19,590 bases of DNA from Roridomyces roridus (GCA_029378245.1 JARKIF010000421.1:1-19590), one strand, 5' to 3'; counted from the first letter of the stretch, positions 1 to 9,170 are shown. Notes: generated by a model from the sequence alone, not told the origin. Program-made: numbers and translations.

Positions 1-34
1 CACTCTGGACCAAACTTGATAGCATAGCCACTCA

Positions 35-80
35 CCGACTTTTCACCTTTCTCTTCGTCGACGTCCTCGCCCTCCTCAAG
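35..80 (+). promoter_or_regulatory. Pyrimidine-rich leader before eL21 start
   Basis: The 45 bases before the eL21 ATG are strongly enriched in C and T (runs such as CTTTTCACCTTTCTCTTC and CCTCGCCCTCCTC). A shorter CT-rich run also lies 30-45 bases before the eL27 start (about 959-972). Such leaders are common before highly expressed fungal ribosomal protein genes. A regulatory role here is inference only. Confidence 0.3.
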
Positions 81-719
81 ATGCCCCACTCATTCGGTTA
101 CCGGGCGCGCACGCGCCACATGTTAAGCGGGGCTTCAAGGGTCTGTTGTTCAGCAACCACAATCGGGCTCGTTTGACCAGGTCGCAGATCATGGCCCCGT
201 AAAATTGTCGACGTTCCTCATCAACTACCACGTCGGTGACATTGTCGACATCAAGGCCAATGCCGCGCAGCAAAAGGGTATGCCCCACAAATACTACCAC
301 GGGTGCGCTTTTTGTCCTCCGAAGAGGATGTGCATTAATTGGAATGCTACAGCCGGACAGGAATTGTCTACAACGTTACGCCCTCTGCTGTCGGTGTGAT
401 CGTGTACAAGGTCGTCGGCAACCGTTACATCGAGAAGCGGGTCAACCTTCGTGTAGAGCACGTCCGCCACTCGAAATGTCGGCAGGAGTTCCTCGACCGC
501 GTCAAGCGGAATCACGAGGCGCACGTTGAGGCCAAGGAGAAGGGCGGTGAGTGCTTTTGCATCAAGTGTGCGACGAATACTCATTTCACCTTCAGTGCGT
601 GTAGACTTAAAACGTATTCCCGCGCAGCCCCGTGAGGCCCGCACCGTCTGCCAGCGCCAACGGGCGACAACGCACCGCAGACCATTGTCCCTGTCCCGTA
701 CGAGACGACCATAGACTAG
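81..719 (+). CDS. RPL21: 60S ribosomal protein L21 (eL21), frame interrupted
   Basis: Cytosolic large-subunit ribosomal protein eL21. Exons are about 81-140, 188-302, 353-546 and 596-719, with introns of 47-50 bases. Seen: the N-terminus [14 protein letters not shown], the block [20 protein letters not shown], then [20 protein letters not shown], the basic stretch up to the third intron, and an ending VPYETTID. All are typical of the family and the order is complete. The frame does not close. One base is missing near 124/125, where TTC-AAG is expected after the second Met. Two further shifts are needed at 649 and in the GGG at 662-664 to reach the conserved tail and the TAG at 717-719. The first donor (GTCTGT) is also weak. 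Because the corrected protein is so well conserved, sequencing error or a very young pseudogene fits better than old decay. eL27 follows 281 bases downstream on the same strand. Confidence 0.85.
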
Positions 720-1000
720 GCGTAGTTGGTCAGTGTATGCTATGTTATGCGGTGCTATGCCATTCCGATTCCATGCAAGCGTTGCGGGGGCGTACTGCGT
801 GATGGGAAGGCTAGCTTCGATTCAATCCATGCAATATTGTACGATGGAAGTCTACGAAATTGAGAAGAATATTTTTTGAGCCATCGAACTGCTGAATCCC
901 AATGGGGATGATTATGTAAACTAGGCAGTCGAGTCGCCGCCAAACAGGTGCACTCGAATTTCCTCCTCCTCGTAAACACAGGCTCTCCATCGCCAACCAA

Positions 1001-1567
1001 ATGGTCAAGGGTACGCCGTCCACAGCGTCGATGAACGTCTCTCATGTCCACCAGTATACAAACCCGGAAAGGTCGCGCTCCTCCTGCAAGGCCGGCAAGC
1101 AGGCAAGAAGGTGGTGGTCATCAAGCAGCTGGACGAGGGGACCAAGGAGCGCCCCTACCCTCACGCTATTGTCGCCGGCATTGAGCGTTACCCTCGCAAG
1201 GTGACCCGCCGTATGGGCCAGAAGAAGGTCGCCCGCAGGAGCAAAGTCAAGCCTTTTATCAAGGTCAGTTTTCTTGCCTCCATTTTATTGTATTCTACAA
1301 CGTTACACGCAGGTTGTGAACTACTCCCACCTGTTCCCTACACGGTACGCTCTTGAGCTGGAGGGTCTCAAGGGTACCGTCGCCGCCGACCAGTTCAAGG
1401 AGCCATCGCAGCGGGAGGACGCGAAGAAGACGATCAAAAAGCTGCTGGAAGACCGCTACACCGCTGGCAAGAACCGGTGGTTCTTCACGCCCCTGCGGGT
1501 CAGTTCCCTTTGCTACCTGTCCGCTTTTCGTTTTGCTGATGTATTTTTCCTCCGTCTCCAGTTCTGA
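1001..1567 (+). CDS. RPL27: 60S ribosomal protein L27 (eL27)
   Basis: Cytosolic large-subunit ribosomal protein eL27. Four exons join in frame: 1001-1010, 1055-1263, 1313-1498 and 1562-1567, giving 136 residues, the normal eukaryotic length. The first exon carries only MVK plus one base, and the last carries only the final Phe and the stop. Seen: the KOW-like N-terminal part [20 protein letters not shown], then [20 protein letters not shown], the basic segment [20 protein letters not shown], and the C-terminal ending [10 protein letters not shown], which is diagnostic. All introns are GT-AG, 44-63 bases long. No frame problem is present, unlike the eL21 gene just upstream. The tight tandem placement may help matched expression, but the sequence does not prove this. 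Confidence 0.96.
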
Positions 1568-2997
1568 GCGATGGCTTTTTCGTTACACACCATGTATGGT
1601 CCATGATTATGCCAATGCCACACTTCGCACAGAGTACACGATGAATTGTTGAATATTAACGTGTGCGCGCTGTTCCCGCCCCACATTTTCCATCTTCCGT
1701 CCGTCGTGAAAATATTTCGAGACCAAGATCAATTACGTAAACACTCCTATCTTTCTTCACGCCATGTCCTCGTCTGGCGCGTCTCTTCCACGCTTCTCTC
1801 TGGCGACCTAACTCTGGACTCTAGATACACCCGAACCCCCTCCCTTGCCAGCGCTCTACACGCCCCAAACACCCCTAGCATTGGACGACCCGACACGCGA
1901 TGACTTCCAGCATCTGTGCTCCCTTGTACGTGGGATTCAGCCATGCACCGCAGAATCCATGACTGTACGGGCCCTGGAACATTTCACGCTTCACCAAACG
2001 TGGGGAAAGCCGGAGAAGCTCGGGTGGGGTGCCCTCCGGACGATTTCTACTGGCACTCAGAAATCGAATCGTGGTATTCCCGGCACGATTTTCATGTTTG
2101 CGGAATACTTGGATTATCTCTTCCCGCGTGTCAAGGCGCTCTTGGATGGGCCTCGGTGGCAAGGCAATGCTATCGTGATCGGTACACCTGGTATTGGTGC
2201 GTTCCTAGATTACTTGACTCGTTTCCATCTTGAACGGTTCAAAGGCAAGACGATGTTTCTATATGCGTATCTACTTCTTTCGTTAGCAGCGAAGAGGACT
2301 GTGCTGTTCTACGAGGACGAATACCTGTACCTGCACGGCCACACCGGCGCTCACTTCACCACGGGCAAGGCTAATATTCGGGAGGCTCTCGACCTCATTC
2401 CACTCAAAGATGTTGTTCTGCTGCTTGACATGGACGGGCACCCCAATGCCTCGCCGGTGCCTCTTGATCGAGATGTTCGGCATCTCCGTGTTGTCGCTGC
2501 ATCGTCCCCTGAAGAAATACGCTACAATTACTTTCTCAAGGGAACTTTTAACCTGGTGGCCATGAACCCGCCCACACGAGACCAGTAGTTCATTCACGAC
2601 TCTCCGTCATCCGTTTACTAATGCAATGTAGGTTCAAAATGTTCTACAAAAACGCAATATTCGCCCACGTCGCTTATCCTCGAGAAGAGAATGGACGAAT
2701 CTTTGATTTTGATACTCAGTTGGACGCCGGAATTTCCTGGGTCGGTTTCAGCCTTCGAAACCACTATGACTTTATGTGTGAAAGTTGGACCAGTGGTTCG
2801 TCGCTCTCCCTCCTTAGTTGCATGTATTCAAAACTTGCAGCTGCTGAGATGGCAAAGAACTCGATCCGGTCCCCGATGAGCAACGATGACTTGATTGCCT
2901 CGTATCGCGCCACATCTCGAACTGTGTTTGGCGACCATCTTGTGCATGTCCCTTGCTCCATGCAAGTTTACAGCGCGTTGCGTATGCGGGCCATGCT

Positions 2998-3005
2998 GGC
3001 ACGTA
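2998..3005. repeat. Left copy of 8-bp target site duplication
   Basis: GGCACGTA, identical to 3533-3540. It lies inside an exon of the CR gene, where its last bases form the codons GCA CGT A. Confidence 0.93.
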
Positions 3006-3022
3006 TAGTGATCGTCACGGGT
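3006..3022 (+). repeat. Left terminal inverted repeat of hAT-type element
   Basis: TAGTGATCGTCACGGGT. It pairs with the reverse complement of 3516-3532 with one mismatch at position 6. Confidence 0.9.
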
Positions 3023-3515
3023 CTCCCGCGGGTATTTGCGAGACGACCCGTACCCGTACCCGCCAAAACCCGTACCCGCGATGACGGGTACGGGTCTGGC
3101 GGCGGGTCGGCGGGTGACCCGTGACCCGTGGAACCTGCAGTGGATTTGTGAGCTGCTGGTGGGTTTAGTGACTGAAATCATCCATGAAGTACTGAAATAT
3201 GCCTACAGGATGCATAAGTTTCCGTGGAATCGCTGGGAAGTGAGCACAATCAAATGCCGAGTTCAATCAATCACCACTGATTTATCTTGGATCAAGCGGC
3301 ACAGTGCCGGCAGTTCACCGGCGGCGTCATCGGCATTGATTTCCACCATTCCAGTCAGCCCTCGTCTTCAGCGTGCTCGCGCAAGGCGTATTCGGCGGTG
3401 TCTGTGCTATTCCCACGGGTTGTGGCGGGTACCCGCGGGTCTGCAAAAAATTCAGCTGCTGACCCGGACCCGTACCCGTAGGTACCTGTACCCGTGACCC
3501 GCGGCGGGTTGCCCT

Positions 3516-3532
3516 ACCCGTGACGAACACTA
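3516..3532 (-). repeat. Right terminal inverted repeat of hAT-type element
   Basis: The reverse complement reads TAGTGTTCGTCACGGGT. Similarity to the left end fades just inside this point, where arrays of ACCCG/CGGGT units take over. Confidence 0.9.
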
Positions 3533-3540
3533 GGCACGTA
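3533..3540. repeat. Right copy of 8-bp target site duplication
   Basis: GGCACGTA directly after the CACTA end of the element. The same codon phase resumes here, so removing the element plus one duplication copy leaves an open exon. Confidence 0.93.
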
Positions 3541-4372
3541 AAGAATACCATGATCTATTTGTGGGACTCTTTTACCGGCCATGTCCGTCGGATTCCGGCG
3601 TCCCATTGTATGGAATCTATGCTCATGAGCAAGTTTTCAACAAGGCTTTGCTGGATGTGACTCTTCAACATGGAGAGACGATGCAATTCACATTCCAATT
3701 CAACAACATGCAAGAATGGACCGAGTGGATATATCCAGAGGCTCACCGATACTATGTTCCCTTCAACCGTGTCGATGCAACTTTCGATTCATTCGCTTTT
3801 ACCCCGACTGCCTTGGTCGCTCTGCAGATGACTAGATTGAAGAAAGCAAGGACGACAACGAGGGGCATCGAGAAGCTCAAGAAGATTCTCTCGAGGGCCC
3901 CTGATGGGGTGGAATCGCCCATCTACCTCATTTTTGTAGTCCCGCACGATGACGCCTTCACGTATCCCGCGGCCCATGAAGGCATTGTTTACGGGGTCGC
4001 CCGCATTCAGGGCTTTCCTGGCAAGAATCGAGCAGGTGAGATTGGATGCGTTGACCAGCACTCACTCACCTTGCATGCAGACCAGGACCTTTGGGAGAGA
4101 ATGCGTACACAATCGACACGCGTAACAGACGATGAGGATGAGTCTATGCCAGATGTTGGCTCGTATTAGTTGATGTCAAGAGTTCGCCAGAGAACGGGTT
4201 TTGTTGCAGGCAAAGGTCCAAAGACTGGAATTCTTATACATGGAATAGATTCACGCAGTCTACATGCGAGCAAACTGCCCGTACAAGGCGAAACTTGAAT
4301 TAAGCACTGCGTGATGTAGGTCGTCTGGACGTATGATCACTGGAGTTGATATCAGCCTTGCCTTTCCCCACA

Positions 4373-6878
4373 ATGCGCCTCTACGCACACACCCGGGCTC
4401 AGCTCGCGGCCTTTGCGCGCCAGTACAAGCCGCTGCCCTCCGACAGCTACGATGTCGACGAGGACGACCAAGCCCGCGTTCCTCAGGAACTCGTGGACGA
4501 GGTCACCACGCTTCTCGGTGACGAGCAGGAGGACAAACTAAAAGTCCTCCTCCAACACACGTATGGAATGGACGAAGAGACCGTCGAGCATTGTGTACTA
4601 GACTTGATGCACAAGCATCGCGACGACGAGGCGGGCGTTCCCTTCCTCTTTCTCACCCCAACTCGCAGACCCATATCCCGCCCTTCTTCGCGTGCCTCTG
4701 CTCGCCTGCGCCCAGATACACCACCAACTTCGCCATTGGGCCTGGTGTTTCGCAGGCCACACACGCCTGCTACATCACCGCTGGCACCGGTGACAGCAGC
4801 CTCGTATATGACCGCCAAGTCAGACAGCAAGCCAGCCTCCCCACTGGCTTCCCCCGTTCTCTCCTTGTCGCATATTCCCCAGTTCATCGCGCCTCAATTC
4901 ACCGCGAGTTTGCCGAGTTCACCGTTGTCCTCACCTCGTCTCTTAAATGCCAAGGCCAACGAATTCAAGCCGATCCAGCGCCCACTCTCTGCCGCGGCCT
5001 CCAACCCCAGTGCACTGCGTGCAGAAACACCGTCGCCTGACATGTGGTCCCACAGTCCCCTGCGCTCTAGTATAGCAATTGCTGCGCCACTGATCCCCGA
5101 GCGCTCACTAACCCCGAGTTCGTCCCTGCGCTCTTCCATGCTCCTCGGAGAGGACCTAGAGGACGAGGAAGACGATCCGTTCGACCCATTCACCGCGAAA
5201 ACACTGCCGCGCGCATTCCATTCGCTGGCAGTCGCTGACTACGACGCCCAGTGGTCCAATTCATCCACCTCCAATTCCTCACGCTCCCCCGAGTCTCACT
5301 TTGACCCTGGTTCGGGCGGCTTTTCTCCGCCAGAGGACAATGCCGAGATGGACGCTGCTGCCGCGGCCATGCTCACGGAAGGCATGACGCCATTTGACGT
5401 TCTTTCCTCCGTGTTTGGCAATTCTCTGGCACCCTCTGAGCTGGAAAACGCATTAGTCGTCAATGGATACGAATTTGAGCGTGCTATGGCCTGGCTCGTA
5501 GACCGCGCGCCTCCCACCTCGCCACAACCTGCGCCACAGCTCCGAATTCAGCAAATGGGCGGTCGTGTCACCGTTGTTGCCCGCGATCCTGCACGGGGAC
5601 GGGGTGATGGCCGTACCCCTCCCCGCTATGTCAACGGTCGGCCGGCCCAGGGCGGAAATCGTGTCTGCCGTTACTTTGTCGCGGGCGAATGTCTCCGAGC
5701 GGACTGCCGTTTCAGGTAAACATTCCCGTCCTTCGACTATTATTAGAGTACTGAACTTGACTAGCCATGACCTAGAGCGTGCTCTGTGTCGCTTCTGGCT
5801 GCGTGGAACATGTGCCAAGAACGAAAACTGCGAGTTTTTGCATCACTTGCCCAAGGATGTGGACATGTCCAGTCTGAGCGCTGCGATGGCGCGTGCCAAC
5901 GTACCTCCCGGCACCGGGCCTCTGGCAGCCATGCATCCTGCTTTGCAGGTGGATGAATTTCCTGCTCTGGACGCAGGCAAGGCGCGTCGTGGGGGATATG
6001 CTCACCCAGGCCAGTCGCGCTTTGCTGCAGCCGTCAAAAAGTCTGGCCCAGTGAATGGCTCTGCAGATCCTGCGGCACGGCGCGAGGCCATGGGACCATC
6101 TGCGGACAATTTGTATCAGCCTTCGGCGATCGTTGCTCCTCGGCCCTCGCCGCGTCTGAAATTGCGACCGCCAGCTTTACTGCCTACGCTTCCGACTGGA
6201 CCCGCGTTGAGCAGCTTGTACACTGCTTATCGTTCTCGGGCGTTGCAGCTCGGGGCTGCCCGCAATGCGTGTCTCTCTCGTGCGGCGGACGCGTGGCGTC
6301 GTGGCGATGGAGCTGCTGCGAAGCGGTTTTCTCGGGAGGGGCATGAGCTGAACGACAAGATGGGGCGCGAGATGACCGAGTCGGCCGGCAGACTTGTGCG
6401 TGAGCGGGCGCGAGTTGCCGAGGAAGCCGTGCGTGCTAGAGACGCGGGATGGTCCGATGATCCGGGTGATCGCACGGCGCGCGGGCGTAGCTGTGGCGGT
6501 GGACTCGGTGTCGTTCTGGGTGTTGCCCCTCGCTCGGTGGGGGAGGCCACTTCCACGGCGGACGAGCGCACCGAATGTGTGCTTGATCTGCATGCATTGC
6601 ACGTGAACGAGGCGACTGAGGTGCTGGAGGAATTTTTACTTGCTGTGAGTTTTCTTTTCTTCCTTGTTTCTTGGCTGAACTCGTTTCTGCAGTTGGAATC
6701 GGAACATTTTTATGGACTTGCTTATATCGTGGTTGGTGAAGAGAAGCACACTGCTCAGAATCCGCATGGAGCACGGCTTGGGACTGGGGTACGTGAATGG
6801 GTTCACCGCTGGGGCTACCCGTGGTCTGAGCGCGACGGCATTATATGTGTCGACGCGCTCACGCATGCCGCCGAGTGA
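4373..6878 (+). CDS. CUE-like, CCCH zinc finger, DUF1771 and Smr domain protein
   Basis: Three exons join in frame: 4373-5715, 5765-6644 and 6693-6878, giving 802 residues. The start is the ATG at 4373, the first in this frame and preceded by CCCACA. Domains seen: a long low-complexity Ser/Pro-rich region; a CUE/UBA-like helical segment at about residues 340-378 (PFDVLSSVFG to AMAWLVDRA); two CCCH fingers, C432-x7-C440-x4-C445-x3-H449 and C456-x7-C464-x5-C470-x3-H474, the first split by intron 1 just before its His; a DUF1771 helix at about 598-665; and a C-terminal Smr domain from about 719 with LDLHALHVNEA and a VVGEEKHT motif. Related fungal CCCH-Smr proteins are predicted RNA-binding proteins; Smr domains can be endonucleases in mRNA quality control. 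The usual H-x-G of active Smr proteins reads differently here (GEEKH), as in other fungal members. The substrate is unknown. Confidence 0.9.
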
Positions 6879-7398
6879 GTAGAGGGAAAAACACGTAGAA
6901 TGCTTTCGGATTTCTTAAAAAAAAAGATAGTGTATTTTGTAGCTCCGTGGAATCAATTTAATGGATGTGCTTTTATCTTGGGCTTTGAGAGCGCGTCGCG
7001 GTGTTTCGAATACCGTGACGCGTCTCGATCGCGAGACGGATATCCCCCTGGATGCAGGCCAGGTACAAGGTGTCGGAATTATTTGACTTGGGCCAGTACT
7101 CCTGCCAGTACAAGCCAAATGAATTTGAGGCAGAGAATAGTACATAGCACTTGTAGTAGATTACCATGATTGGAGTAAGTGTGAAACCGGTATTACGGGC
7201 AATCCCAGCGCCGAAATGGCTACCTGAAGTAGGGAATGGTAGAGATCAAGCTGGACGTGTGGGGAAGCATGTGAGGCGGGCAAGCGGGCAGTACTTGTTT
7301 GTTCCGTCGTTAGGGGAGCATATTCACTGTCTCTCTCTCTCTCTCTTCACTTTTTCATGATTTTATGACCGACTGCTAGTCCAACTACCACCACCACC
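6879..7398. other. Intergenic region with hairpins and a CT microsatellite
   Basis: 520 bases between the Smr gene and the coiled-coil gene hold no convincing gene. Seen: an 11-bp stem with one G-U pair and a 9-base loop at 6992-7022, directly followed by a 7-bp stem with a 4-base loop at 7021-7038; a short direct repeat GCCAGTAC with a 4-base spacer near 7094-7113; and a CT run just before the next gene. Small ORFs in both strands (7166-7360 +, 6973-7167 -) have no recognisable features. Confidence 0.5.
7330..7347 (+). repeat. (TC)n microsatellite
   Basis: About nine TC units, ending roughly 50 bases before the ATG of the coiled-coil gene. It probably lies in the core promoter or 5' leader; CT-rich tracts often mark fungal transcription starts. 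Confidence 0.85.
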
Positions 7399-8768
7399 AT
7401 GTCCGACGAGCAGTTCGAGCCCATTCCCCTCGGGAAGCCTCAGAAGCCCCGCTATTCAATCGACTTGTCTCTCGAGCTCGAGAGCCAGCTCATGGAGTCA
7501 CCACCTCCGACTCCTGCCGCCCACGTTTCCCCGCCACAGCAGCATATAATGCAGATGCCCGATATCGACCCACATGTCCTGGCCCATATTATCAGCCAGC
7601 TGCGACACCAGCTCACCGACATGACGAGGGAGCGGGATGATCTCCTTGGTTTGCTATCCGTTGCACATACCAAGGAGGCCCAGATGGAGGACACGCTTCA
7701 GGCCATAACGGAGAAAGCAATGTCCCTCGAGGAGTCCCTTTCAGAATCCCGCAAGAAGAACAACGACGATGAGGAGGCCATCTCCTTATTGCGAACAAAG
7801 GTCGAGGAGAGTCGGTGAGTATTTACAACATTAGTCTCCACGTATGCTCATCCTCTCGTAGACGGGGACTTATGCGCCTGCAAGCTGAAAGCAGTCGCCG
7901 GCCAGCCGCCCTCGACACGAATCGAGCAAACGCCCCCTCTTCATTCATGGGCCCGCCATCCTCAAAGCGCGCCTCCTTTACACCCCTCACTGGCTCTTTC
8001 AACGCCAAACCGAATGCCCACCGCCGCATCTCCTCTGTCTCCGACTCGCATGTGTCCCTTTCTGTCCCCGACCCGAGCGAAGCCGCCTCCCAACCCAACC
8101 GACGCATGTCAGGTTTCTTTGCCCGAGCGTCCCCGCCAAGGCAAGCATCCCCAGACGATGAACTGGAAAAGCTTCGCAACGAGCTGCGTAGCTCGCAGGC
8201 TGCCCTCGAAGAGACCCGTGCAGAACTCAGCGAGGCGACCGAGGCACGCGAGGCCTCTGATAGCTGTGTCACCGCGCTCCGTGCTTTCATCACAGAGAAC
8301 AATATTGCTGGCGCTGTGAAACTACCACCGCTACCCGTTGGGACGACGGGCGAGGAACCAGACACGCAAAAGAAGGGCTGGGGGTTTAAGCTGTGGAAAG
8401 TTGACACGACCGTCAAGGGTGCGCCAGGGCCGCCGTCATCAAACGCGACCGCGTCGCCCGTCATTGGCCCTGCTGGGGGTGCGACACCAGTGGCAACAGG
8501 TGCCCCTCTCTCTCGCAAGATAACAGGGTTCTGGGGCTCTCGCGGGAGCATCTCGAGTACCGAGCAACATCGGCAGTCGGTTTATAGCGTGTCCGACGCG
8601 TCGTCGGTGGCTGAGCCCATCAGCCCTACGAGTTTGGGTGGAGGTGCAGATGTACGGGTCCGGGATGTGAATGGATCGCCTGAGATGGCTGGGACGCCCG
8701 AGGATATGAAGCCGTCGATGCCTATACAGGGCGACGATGTGATGAGTTTACGGTCAGAGGGTATTTGA
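7399..8768 (+). CDS. Coiled-coil protein of unknown function
   Basis: Two exons (7399-7814 and 7862-8768) with a GTGAGT...TAG intron of 47 bases give 440 residues in one frame. I do not recognise a named family. Seen: a short acidic, Pro-rich start; a heptad-rich coiled coil at about residues 58-148, rich in Leu, Glu and Lys; a Ser/Pro/Arg-rich linker that looks disordered; a second coiled coil at about 237-283 (DDELEKLRNEL onward); a compact aromatic patch KKGWGFKLWKV near 310; and a second such patch RKITGFWGSRGSIS within a Ser-rich tail. No membrane segment or signal peptide is seen. The design suggests a scaffold or cytoskeleton/transport adaptor regulated by phosphorylation, which is inference. 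The ATG is preceded by a run of ACC triplets, a good fungal start context. Confidence 0.85.
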
Positions 8769-9135
8769 GGAGGAGGTAATTCTTTATATAATATTCAGTC
8801 TTTAACATGCATGCACGACTAGACATCGATTTTGTTCAGTATTCACGACACATAAGTATTACTTGGAGAAAGATGGGTGGACTCGCCGTCACGATGTGGC
8901 GCTTTTGATCTGGACCATATTACCCGTCGCGCATTTCATATCCGCCCTCTTTCTCGCGCTACTCTCTCGCCACTGGACGTTCCCGACGTCTTTCACGCGA
9001 CAAAACGCGCTCTGGCCTCTGTTTTAATGTTACTTGCCCATTGAATATGTTTCTTTCGCTCTCTACTGGATTTATGCGTGTCTCCTATGCCGTATCGCAT
9101 CTTCGAAGTCGCCTTGACTCTACTTCTGGTGTCGT

Positions 9136-9170
9136 TACCAGTTTCTGTGTTCATCTGACTACCCCGAGTT
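9136..9170 (+). repeat. Diverged direct repeat, copy A
   Basis: 35 bases starting TACCAGTTTCTGTGTTCA. It matches 9473-9507 at 31 of 35 positions; all four differences are T here and C in copy B. Confidence 0.7.

Larger units (their letters stand above)
3006..3532. mobile_element. Non-autonomous hAT-type DNA transposon (MITE-like), 527 bp
   Basis: The element starts TAGTG and ends CACTA. Its terminal inverted repeats match at 16 of 17 positions (3006-3022 and 3516-3532). The 8 bases GGCACGTA flank it on both sides (2998-3005 and 3533-3540). TAGTG-type ends with 8-bp duplications are hallmarks of the hAT superfamily. Both subterminal regions are packed with ACCCGTACCCG-type units in both orientations, as expected for hAT transposase binding sites. 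No transposase-like reading frame lies inside, so it would need a transposase supplied elsewhere. The identical target duplication and near-identical ends suggest a fairly recent insertion. Confidence 0.92.
1764..4169 (+). pseudogene. Crinkler-RHS-type P-loop NTPase with nuclease-like C-terminus, transposon-disrupted
   Basis: Basidiomycete protein of the Crinkler/retrotransposon-hot-spot (CR) type: an NTPase joined to a C-terminal restriction-endonuclease-like domain. Seen: GIPGTIFMFAEYLDYLFPRV, then a Walker A motif GTPGIGKT split by a 48-base intron (2197-2244), and a Walker B-like VVLLLDMDG near 2412-2438. A second likely intron is about 2588-2635. Downstream are SNDDLIASYRATSRTVFGDH and, past the transposon, a region with a conserved-looking TFDSF and LQMT (about 3775-3835) that resembles the family's nuclease end. 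Stop at 4167-4169. Breaks: an in-frame TAA at 1809-1811 after the best upstream ATG (1764), a possible two-frame stretch at about 2780-2860, and a 527-bp transposon plus 8-bp duplication at 3006-3540 that shifts the frame. The first ATG after the TAA is at 1959. Family CR proteins are implicated in conflict and effector roles; nothing here shows the role of this copy. Confidence 0.75.

Noticed and set aside
3036..3140. ACCCG/CGGGT unit arrays as a CRISPR or satellite array
   Set aside because: Units are short, irregular and in both orientations, with no unique spacers; they are subterminal repeats of the transposon.
3036..3497. 153-codon ORF inside the hAT-type element
   Set aside because: Begins and ends in the ACCCG repeat arrays and shows no transposase, BED finger or hAT dimerisation motif.
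6177..6602. 141-codon - strand ORF opposite the Smr gene
   Set aside because: Antisense of the DUF1771 region; Arg/Ser/Pro-rich composition typical of a mirror frame.
7000..7016. TTCGAAT loop resembling a tRNA T-arm
   Set aside because: No acceptor stem, anticodon arm or D-arm can be built around it; explained better as the loop of a plain hairpin.
6973..7167. 64-codon - strand ORF between the Smr and coiled-coil genes
   Set aside because: No recognisable domain, no neighbouring exon in phase, and it includes the hairpin segment.
7823..8551. 242-codon - strand ORF opposite the coiled-coil gene
   Set aside because: Antisense shadow of a GC-rich exon; the + strand reading has clear coiled coils and a clean intron.
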